Below, one piece after another: positions 1-5,115 of a DNA stretch of 30,085 nt. A program made the translations under genes and the position numbers. The stretch spans positions 1-30,085 of IMG/VR virus record IMGVR_UViG_3300030419_001027. One strand, given 5' to 3'. The stretch is from a virus. The notes below the pieces were generated by a model. The model saw nothing but the letters and a program-made list of their open reading frames with translations. It was not told where the DNA came from and searched no databases. The first letter of the stretch is position 1. Every line of letters starts with the position of its first letter.

Positions 1-14
1 TTATCAAAACTAGG

Positions 15-22
15 AAGGAGGT
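15..22 (+). promoter_or_regulatory. Strong Shine-Dalgarno sequence
   Basis: AAGGAGGT lies about ten bases before the ATG at 32. It is the best ribosome binding site in the window and fixes the start of the first gene. Many other genes here have weak or no such site. Confidence 0.8.
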
Positions 23-31
23 AATTACAAC

Positions 32-256
32 ATGACAGTAGCTGAAAGCCAGTTTTTTACAACAGAGCAACTGGCTTCAAGATATGGCAAGACAGAAAAA
101 ACCATCAGGAACTGGCGATACAAAGGTTATGGCCCTGAGTTCTATGAACTTCCTGTCTTTGCTGTCTCTTATGGTAATCCTAGAGTCAGATATGACCTTC
201 ACAAAGTCCTTGCTTGGGAAGAAGCAAACGGCATTACACCCATTGAACCCTTTTAA
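32..256 (+). CDS. Excisionase/MerR-like helix-turn-helix protein
   Basis: A 74-residue DNA-binding protein. Residues 8-31 (FFTTEQLASRYG, then KTIRNWRYKG) have the pattern of the HTH_17/excisionase family: a short helix, a turn, and a recognition helix with KTIRNW. The following GNPRVRY...VLAWEE resembles the wing and last helix of this fold. Such proteins act as small transcription regulators or recombination directionality factors. No integrase is visible, so regulation is the safer guess. The start is fixed by a strong Shine-Dalgarno sequence, and the next gene begins five bases after its stop. The family call is from pattern; the target is unknown. Confidence 0.75.
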   Translation: MTVAESQFFTTEQLASRYGKTEKTIRNWRYKGYGPEFYELPVFAVSYGNPRVRYDLHKVLAWEEANGITPIEPF

Positions 257-261
257 TTATT

Positions 262-657
262 ATGGCTTACGAACCCTTTGAACCAGCTTTACCCATTCCT
301 GTAAATTTTTCAGTACAGGATAACAAATATGAAGGTAAAGAAAAATACCCTAAAAAACTACGTTTATTTATTCCTCTCGAATCTGCTCCAGATTTTGTCA
401 CTCATGTGATGAACATGGTAGAACAAAAAAAATATCATAAAACTGGAAAAGTATATGATATGCGAACAGGTGAAAGAGAAGAAGTTGAAGGTATTTACAT
501 CTATGGCAACGGAAAGGTCGGTACTTTCGACTCAGATGAATATGGTGCTTATGGCACTATAAACCCTAAAAAAGTAAAATTAGAGGCATCTGAGGCCACT
601 GTAGATGTCCCTGCTAATCAAGCTGAACTATCTGCCTCTGAAGATTTACCTTTTTGA
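262..657 (+). CDS. Putative ssDNA-binding-like protein
   Basis: A 131-residue protein of unknown family. It has a beta-rich body (KLRLFIPLES, EGIYIYGNGKVGTF), a low-complexity Ala/Glu/Ser linker from about residue 108, and the C-terminal tip SEDLPF. An acidic tail ending in LPF or IPF is the hallmark of bacterial and phage single-stranded DNA-binding proteins, where the tip recruits replication and repair partners. The body does not show an OB fold that I can prove by eye, so the role rests on the tail, the length and the placement in a small early-type operon. It could equally be an unrelated acidic-tail protein. Confidence 0.45.
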   Translation: MAYEPFEPALPIPVNFSVQDNKYEGKEKYPKKLRLFIPLESAPDFVTHVMNMVEQKKYHKTGKVYDMRTGEREEVEGIYIYGNGKVGTFDSDEYGAYGTINPKKVKLEASEATVDVPANQAELSASEDLPF

Positions 658-659
658 TT

Positions 660-830
660 ATGTACTTAGTAACTTTTCCAAACAATCCCTATGTAGGTCA
701 GATTTTTTATCACCCAGAATCTGAAAGAACTTATGAGTTTTGTGAAACAACAAAAACAGATCACGAAACTGGAAATGTCATTGAGTCCGCCAGTTGGTTT
801 GATATTACAGAAAAGGATCTAGTTCCTTAA
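660..830 (+). CDS. Hypothetical 56-residue protein
   Basis: This short frame starts with ATG two bases after the preceding stop and ends TAA at 830. The product begins MYLVTFPNNPYVGQIFYHPE and ends TEKDLVP. It is acidic and aromatic-rich, with no membrane segment. I recognise no family. Tight spacing and compatible codon use support it as the third gene of the leftmost plus-strand operon. Confidence 0.6.
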   Translation: MYLVTFPNNPYVGQIFYHPESERTYEFCETTKTDHETGNVIESASWFDITEKDLVP

Positions 831-1022
831 CTAAGAGGCATGACAACTTATTTCCTGTTAAGTGTATAGCTGCTCTTTTGTAATTTTGTGAACACTTGCC
901 CATCATGTTCTTACAAACAACTTTATAAAAAGATATGAGTTCCCTTCGAGGATTGTTAAGGGGCAAAAGGTGAGATCCCTTCCATATTGCTTGACAATAA
1001 GCGATACAGTCAGTAAGTCCTC
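831..1022. other. Non-coding stretch between convergent genes
   Basis: These 192 bases carry no open frame of useful length. They lie between the ends of a plus-strand and a minus-strand gene. A perfect TTGACA hexamer is at 991-996, but no good -10 box sits at the right distance. A short hairpin (AGTAAG, loop TCCT, CTTACT) is at 1012-1027, overlapping the stop of the minus-strand gene. It lacks a clean U tract, so I do not call it a terminator. Confidence 0.4.
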
Positions 1023-1307
1023 TTACTTCTTTCCAAATATAACAAATTTAAAGCGATCCCAAAGGGTCGTTTTTTTCTTGCGTAATTTATTTTCTAACTT
1101 AAGAACATAGGCTTGTTGTGAAGCAATTAGATCAAGTGAAGTACTTATAAAATGAGCTTGCTTTGCATTTGTCTGCAAAAGCTTTACTGCATAGGGTTTT
1201 AGTAAATTTATGTCCTCTAAGTTATTTATAAAAGTTATAGACTTCTGCACTTCAAACTCACCTTCAAGGCTGTAGGTAGAAGTTAAAGCCTTGATGATAT
1301 CTCTCAT
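1023..1307 (-). CDS. Hypothetical 94-residue protein
   Basis: I do not recognise this protein. It is mostly helical, with a basic C-terminal end (LENKLRKKKTTLWDRFKFVIFGKK) that could form an amphipathic or membrane-peripheral helix. Its ATG at 1307 overlaps the TGA of the 53-residue gene upstream as ATGA, so the two are probably translationally coupled. It is last in a three-gene minus-strand operon. The setting, next to a gene with a membrane helix, is compatible with a lysis or membrane role, but nothing in the sequence proves this. Confidence 0.5.
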   Translation of the reverse strand: MRDIIKALTSTYSLEGEFEVQKSITFINNLEDINLLKPYAVKLLQTNAKQAHFISTSLDLIASQQAYVLKLENKLRKKKTTLWDRFKFVIFGKK

Positions 1308-1465
1308 TTCTTTGGAAATAATTGTTTTTCTAAAATATCAACTGCACGATCATCAAGATTATTTGAAGTCTGTTGGCAAATTGATCTGAGCAAGTCCACA
1401 ATTAGTCTCTTGCAAGTTGTCGTTGTGAGGAAGCGTAATAGTATAGGCTTTAAAATTTTAACCAT
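1304..1465 (-). CDS. Hypothetical 53-residue protein
   Basis: A short frame beginning MVKILKPILLRFLTTTTCKR and ending EKQLFPKK. The first 14 residues are basic and hydrophobic and could associate with the membrane; the rest looks helical and polar. The gene overlaps the next one by four bases (ATGA), which supports it as real. I recognise no family. Confidence 0.55.
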   Translation of the reverse strand: MVKILKPILLRFLTTTTCKRLIVDLLRSICQQTSNNLDDRAVDILEKQLFPKK

Positions 1466-1496
1466 GATTTGTCCGTTTTTTCAAACATAGCAGAAA

Positions 1497-1658
1497 TTAC
1501 TGGATCTTGCCTTCTAACCTACTAACCGCCTGTGATAGCTTATTTAATCTGTTATAAATATCTATTATAGTTTTTTCTCTTCTGTTGCTCATATTAGATA
1601 GCACCATAACAAAAGCGGTAGCTGCCGCCCCAATTAATGCTGCGTAAACCTCTGGCAT
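1497..1658 (-). CDS. Small single-span membrane protein, holin-like
   Basis: A 53-residue frame: a short N-terminus (MPEV), one hydrophobic segment (residues 5-21, YAALIGAAATAFVMVLS), then a polar helix with heptad spacing (IIDIYNRLNKLSQAVSRLEG) that may form a coiled coil. This N-out, one-span plan is found in small phage holins and in unrelated membrane proteins. It is the first gene of the leftward trio and starts 46 bases from a divergent plus-strand gene. Holin is only one option; no lysin is seen beside it. Confidence 0.55.
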   Translation of the reverse strand: MPEVYAALIGAAATAFVMVLSNMSNRREKTIIDIYNRLNKLSQAVSRLEGKIQ

Positions 1659-1704
1659 TGCTTTAATTAGTAATTATGCTTAGTATGACTAATAAAACTT
1701 AATT
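1659..1704. promoter_or_regulatory. Divergent intergenic region, possible back-to-back promoters
   Basis: Only 46 AT-rich bases separate the starts of two oppositely directed operons, so any promoters must overlap here or lie within the coding ends. No convincing -35/-10 pair and no Shine-Dalgarno sequence was found for either gene. Confidence 0.3.
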
Positions 1705-2124
1705 ATGGCAGAGAAAACAGTTGAAAAGAAAAAAGAATTAGAAGATGACAAACCTGACTATCAGGAGAAAATCACCTTTTTAGTTTCTACTGTGGCTCAA
1801 GCGTTTATCTTGACTTGGTGTTTATTAGTCTTATCTCTTGGATATATAAAATTACCCAATAAATTATTTGGTATAGATATTCCAGACCAACCAAGAGTGG
1901 ACAGCACTTTTGCTGCTGGTTTACTTGGTAATATTTTAGGGGGGCTAGGTATTAGTGTTAATGCTGCTCAAGGAGCAAAGAAGAAAAAGAAAGAAGATGG
2001 AGATAACGGTGTCAACACTAACAACTCTGGAGGTTATCAAACAATTATTATAAAACAACCTATTGAACTAATCACACAAAAACCTGATGTTATCAGGGCT
2101 GATCGCACTCCTCCAAAACAATGA
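1705..2124 (+). CDS. Membrane protein of unknown function
   Basis: A 139-residue protein. A charged cytoplasmic-type N-terminus (MAEKTVEKKKELEDDKPDYQ) is followed by a membrane segment at about residues 25-48 (FLVSTVAQAFILTWCLLVLS) and a Gly-rich hydrophobic stretch near residues 70-87 (AAGLLGNILGGLGISVNAA). A lysine run (AKKKKKEDGD) and a polar tail come next. The two-segment layout could be holin-like, but this is unproven. Its stop overlaps the next ATG (ATGA at 2121), tying it to three exported proteins in one operon. I do not recognise the family. Confidence 0.6.
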   Translation: MAEKTVEKKKELEDDKPDYQEKITFLVSTVAQAFILTWCLLVLSLGYIKLPNKLFGIDIPDQPRVDSTFAAGLLGNILGGLGISVNAAQGAKKKKKEDGDNGVNTNNSGGYQTIIIKQPIELITQKPDVIRADRTPPKQ

Positions 2125-2642
2125 AAAAACTTTTACCTTTTATTATTTTTCTTTTCCCATCTAGTGCTTTTGCCGAGATCACAGCAAAATATGTGACCTC
2201 TGCACAAATTTCCATAGACTCGCCTTATGTAATTACTAATGCGGCTCCAAATAGTTACAGCATAAGCGGTAATAATGTCACGACCTCTACAGGATCAGGG
2301 GATAGTATTGTTACTAATGGAATTGGTGGTCTTAACCTATCAAGTATCACCAACGGCCTTGCTGGAGTAACCGCCACAAATACCACAGTTACAACTGCTG
2401 GTTCAGCATTTTCTCTAAGTGAGTCATACCAAGCTGGGGATGCTACACAATCAGCAATCACTCCATCAAGTGGCATAGCGACATTACCAGTATTAGGTGG
2501 ACAAACAACAGTGATTTCTGGGGGGACTCTGGGATCTGGAAGCATTAGCAGTTTATCTAGTGGGGTTCATTCTTGCTCTGGAGCATTTGGATCTGGTACT
2601 AGCTGCATTGCCTCCACTACTGTCCAAATCGAAATAGATTGA
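2121..2642 (+). CDS. Exported Ser/Thr/Gly-rich protein
   Basis: A 173-residue protein with a clear Sec signal peptide: KK, a hydrophobic core (LLPFIIFLFP), then SSAFA as an AxA-type cleavage site near residue 18. The mature part is beta-prone and rich in Ser, Thr, Gly and Asn, with SYSISGNNV and later SFSLSESYQAGD. From memory this resembles a conserved unknown of T4-like cyanophages (ISGN, then SYxxGD). The ATG overlaps the upstream TGA and the stop overlaps the next start. It probably acts in the periplasm, in the outer membrane or on the virion, but the function is unknown. Confidence 0.65.
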   Translation: MKKLLPFIIFLFPSSAFAEITAKYVTSAQISIDSPYVITNAAPNSYSISGNNVTTSTGSGDSIVTNGIGGLNLSSITNGLAGVTATNTTVTTAGSAFSLSESYQAGDATQSAITPSSGIATLPVLGGQTTVISGGTLGSGSISSLSSGVHSCSGAFGSGTSCIASTTVQIEID

Positions 2643-3082
2643 ATTTAACTAGATTTTGGCTATTATTAATAATATTATTACCTCTGAGAACCCTTGCTAC
2701 ACCTGTGGTTCCCCAGTTCCGTAGCGGATCATCTACTCAGTCCAGTACTTCGCAATCAGTAATTAATGAGACAATCACTTCGCACCAATACAATTCTGGA
2801 TTTTCTTACTCGGCATCAGGCCACAATATTGAATCAGCAGATGTTGATGGCTACATCAACCCTTCGACAGTTGCTGGTGAAACTCAAACTCTTAATGGTG
2901 TCCAGTTTAGTTGGACAAGCCCTTCACTTGAGGCAGTTCCAAGATGGAAAATAAAAGAGGCTGGGCAGAGCTTTTCTTTAGTCGAGTCACTGCAAGGTGC
3001 TGGCCTTTCCAATGTCACGACAATAAATCGGACTATAACAACAACTACTACAACCGAAACTCAAAGTATCTTTGGTCAGTAA
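2639..3082 (+). CDS. Exported protein, second of three
   Basis: A 147-residue frame with a TTG start that overlaps the previous TGA (TTGA). It has a signal peptide (MNLTRFWLLLIILLPLRTLA, cleavage after TLA), then a polar beta-rich mature part. That part contains SGFSYSASGHNIES, FSWTSPSLEAVPRW and a Thr-run end (TITTTTTTETQSIFGQ). The non-ATG start is favoured because it lies at the coupling overlap and directly precedes a good signal peptide. The phrases recall cyanophage proteins of unknown function. No enzyme motif is visible. It may work with its two exported neighbours. Confidence 0.6.
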   Translation: MNLTRFWLLLIILLPLRTLATPVVPQFRSGSSTQSSTSQSVINETITSHQYNSGFSYSASGHNIESADVDGYINPSTVAGETQTLNGVQFSWTSPSLEAVPRWKIKEAGQSFSLVESLQGAGLSNVTTINRTITTTTTTETQSIFGQ

Positions 3083-3654
3083 TTCTTGTAATCCTTTGTC
3101 CTGCAAGGGTTTTGGCTAATACAACAGTTGCTTCGCCGAATAGCTCGGCTCAAGGGGTAGTCAATAATAATGCAACAATGATAACTCCATCAAGCTTGCC
3201 CCAGAACCGCTACAGTCAAGGGATTGTTTGCACCTCGCCCAGTTTGACCATAACTCCTTATCTAACAGACGCATGGAGCTTTAACAGGCCAATAGAGACA
3301 GTCACTAGACAAAACATCTATGACGAGGACACAGGAGCAATAAAATATATCCAAGAAACACCAAGATTTGAAAAAGATAATTATAACTTAAATTATGGAA
3401 TATCTATGCAATTTAATATTCCTTTGGGCAATGGTGGGGAGCTATGTAAGAAAGCTGCGGCTGTAAATATTGAAGCTCAAGAGTTGTTAATCAAAAAAAC
3501 AAAATTAGAAATGGCTCTTTATAGGCTAGAGGTATGCGGCAAACAAGCTAAACTCGGAATAGTCCTGACAGGTGAACACGCAGTAACTTGTAAAGATGTA
3601 AAGCTTATACCTTTACCTAATCAAGTATTACCTCATACTCACAAAATAAAATAA
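2944..3654 (+). CDS. Exported cysteine-containing protein, third of three
   Basis: The conserved-looking part begins with the hydrophobic segment LWSVILVILCPARVLA, read here as a signal peptide, then NTTVASPNSSAQG. The body has IVCTSPSLTITPYLTDAW, NLNYGISMQFNIPLGNGG, ELCKKAA and VTCKDVKLIP, with about four Cys in the mature part that could form disulfides. From memory this matches a conserved unknown of T4-like cyanophages. The start is doubtful. The ATG at 2944 adds about 42 out-of-character residues and overlaps the upstream gene by 139 bases. An ATT at 3082, overlapping the previous TAA, would put the start just before the signal segment but is a rare codon. I report the ATG form and consider a start near 3082 biologically likely. 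Confidence 0.6.
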   Translation: MENKRGWAELFFSRVTARCWPFQCHDNKSDYNNNYYNRNSKYLWSVILVILCPARVLANTTVASPNSSAQGVVNNNATMITPSSLPQNRYSQGIVCTSPSLTITPYLTDAWSFNRPIETVTRQNIYDEDTGAIKYIQETPRFEKDNYNLNYGISMQFNIPLGNGGELCKKAAAVNIEAQELLIKKTKLEMALYRLEVCGKQAKLGIVLTGEHAVTCKDVKLIPLPNQVLPHTHKIK

Positions 3655-3718
3655 GTTTACATTGACTAATACAGAGCGGTGGCTGTTTTATCAGCACGTT
3701 GTAAAAGTTGTAAACTTA
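3652..3718. terminator. Inverted repeat between convergent operons, possible bidirectional terminator
   Basis: A perfect ten-base inverted repeat (TAAGTTTACA at 3652-3661, TGTAAACTTA at 3709-3718) encloses a small hairpin (GCTG, TTTTAT, CAGC at 3682-3695). AT-rich tracts flank both sides: U-rich after the right arm on the plus strand, and U-rich after the left arm on the minus strand. Its place between two gene ends suggests a terminator for both units. The stem is AT-rich and the loop is long, so confidence is limited. Confidence 0.45.
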
Positions 3719-3730
3719 AATTTATTATAT

Positions 3731-4381
3731 CTATTTTTCTTTTTTTGTAAAACGCTTAGTTATTTGCTTAATACCAGCCTTCGCAGCCCCTTGTATTAGG
3801 GGAACAAGAACAGCAGAGCCACCCGCAACCAGACCAATAACAGCAGTAGATACGAGAACTTCAGGAGTACCAATAAAACTTTCTCGGAATGGTACATCTT
3901 CCCAGATCGGGTCACAGGAGCCTCCTATGGTTTTTTCATATTTTACTAATCTCTGGATTTTTTTATCATTTCTGTAATCACCAGCCATAAATGGGGCATC
4001 TTTTGGTGGACATGGTTCTATTTTTATTTCTTCTTTTTCTTTTGGTGTTTTAGTTTCTGGCAAATCTGACTCTGGCATGGGTGGGGCATCATTTGTAATC
4101 GGCAAATCTTCAGTAATCACCAACTGATCTGGTCTGTAGTCCATAGGGTAAAAGCTAGGAAACAAAGATTCACCACAAGTCAAAAACACTCCGCTTGGGT
4201 CATCAAGCAAAAGCTGTGTATTACCAGTGTTTTTTATATCTCTATGCTGATAAGTACAACCTACAACATCTATTTCTAAATTTGTTATTACAGGTAATAC
4301 AGGATCTGGCTTGTATATCTCAGGAATATAGACCTCTGGAATATTAATTTGTTTGATACCGATTTCTGGTATCTCCATCAA
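3731..4381 (-). CDS. Cyanophage-type protein of unknown function, C-terminal membrane segment
   Basis: A 216-residue protein. The N-terminus is built of short IPE repeats (EIPEIG, INIPEVYIPEIYKPD). A central domain follows with VVGCTYQHRDIKNTGN, DDPSGVFLTCGE and PSFYPMDYRPDQL, then an acidic/Pro linker and CPPKDAPFMAGDYRND. A hydrophobic segment (about residues 176-196) precedes a basic tail (KQITKRFTKKEK). From memory very similar proteins occur in T4-like cyanophages, without known function. The tail-anchor topology suggests a membrane-attached protein. Its start overlaps the stop of the 76-residue membrane protein upstream. It is the last gene of the long leftward block. Confidence 0.65.
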   Translation of the reverse strand: MMEIPEIGIKQINIPEVYIPEIYKPDPVLPVITNLEIDVVGCTYQHRDIKNTGNTQLLLDDPSGVFLTCGESLFPSFYPMDYRPDQLVITEDLPITNDAPPMPESDLPETKTPKEKEEIKIEPCPPKDAPFMAGDYRNDKKIQRLVKYEKTIGGSCDPIWEDVPFRESFIGTPEVLVSTAVIGLVAGGSAVLVPLIQGAAKAGIKQITKRFTKKEK

Positions 4382-4608
4382 CTCTTAGGTTTTATATACT
4401 CTGGAACTGTTGGCCCTGTCACATCAGGTAAGGCATTATCCAAGACTTTGGGCATTAGTCCTTGTACATTAGAAAGCACTTCATTCATTAATTTTGCCTT
4501 GAATTGTTCAGAGCTAAGATATTTATAACCCATGTAACTTGCACCCAAAGTGCTGGTGATAAGAATAAATGAGGCTATACTTAAAATGTTAGCGACTTTT
4601 TGAAACAT
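4378..4608 (-). CDS. Small membrane protein, cyanophage type
   Basis: A 76-residue protein: one membrane segment (residues 7-30, NILSIASFILITSTLGASYMG), an amphipathic helix, and a Pro-rich end (ALPDVTGPTVPEYIKP). Proteins with this plan, starting MF and ending in LPDxTGP, are familiar from T4-like cyanophages, where they are also uncharacterised. It overlaps the following gene by four bases, so the two are probably co-translated and may form one membrane complex. A holin role is conceivable but unsupported. Confidence 0.6.
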   Translation of the reverse strand: MFQKVANILSIASFILITSTLGASYMGYKYLSSEQFKAKLMNEVLSNVQGLMPKVLDNALPDVTGPTVPEYIKPKS

Positions 4609-4637
4609 AATGCTAAAAGAAATTTTGAGTAAATTGG

Positions 4638-4838
4638 CTATACCTTTGACTTTGATGACATTTTGTCTAATTCTTGGCTTGATGCCTTTGTATTTGGTGG
4701 CTGGACTGCTTCGGGTGTCGCTTGAGTCTCGAGAATCTGCTGTTCCAAAAGCTTCATTGCACCGTTAGTCTCATGCAAAGCAATCCATAGTTGCTCTCTT
4801 TGTTGAGCAAGTTGTTGTAATCTTTCTTGTAAATTCAT
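4638..4838 (-). CDS. Small coiled-coil protein
   Basis: A 66-residue protein whose first 37 residues form a predicted helix with heptad spacing (LQERLQQLAQQREQLW, then AMKLLEQQILE), followed by a disordered polar tail. It starts three bases after the previous gene. Similar short glutamine-rich coiled coils lie beside tail-fibre genes in cyanophages; a fibre-assembly or attachment role is a guess. Confidence 0.55.
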   Translation of the reverse strand: MNLQERLQQLAQQREQLWIALHETNGAMKLLEQQILETQATPEAVQPPNTKASSQELDKMSSKSKV

Positions 4839-4841
4839 AAT

Positions 4842-5090
4842 TTAATAGAGTTTTTTACCATCAGTGATAGCTTTATCAATATCTGTAAAATCTTCTGATG
4901 TCCAGATAGAAGTTTTTTCATCTACTTTTTTGTAGGTTTTGATTAGTTCAAGATGCTCTACATTACGCTTGATTTTGTCTTTAAAATCATCATCAGTTTC
5001 ATCTGATGTTTGAGCAGTACCTATTAGAGTTACGCTATCACCAGCAGCAGAATAAATTGCTGCGATTTCATCTGCGGTTCTTTCTTCCAT
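4842..5090 (-). CDS. Small post-fibre protein, cyanophage type
   Basis: An 82-residue protein starting MEERTADEIAAIYSAAGDSV, with a helical middle (KIKRNVEHLELIKTY) and the end DIDKAITDGKKLY. The arrangement of DSVTLI, KRNVEHLE and a final AITxGKxY recalls small unknown genes found just downstream of fibre genes in cyanophages. It starts 25 bases after the fibre gene, so it may be a fibre-associated factor. No motif gives a function. Confidence 0.6.
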   Translation of the reverse strand: MEERTADEIAAIYSAAGDSVTLIGTAQTSDETDDDFKDKIKRNVEHLELIKTYKKVDEKTSIWTSEDFTDIDKAITDGKKLY

Positions 5091-5115
5091 AATAAAAAAT
5101 AAGGTTACTTTTAGT

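Noticed and set aside
900-1020. Possible tRNA-like or promoter element near TTCGAGG and TTGACA
   Set aside because: No cloverleaf can be drawn, and the TTGACA box has no -10 partner at 16-18 bases.
2255-2545. Minus-strand 96-residue frame
   Set aside because: It is the reverse of the exported protein gene and is Pro/Val-rich as a mirror of Thr/Gly codons.
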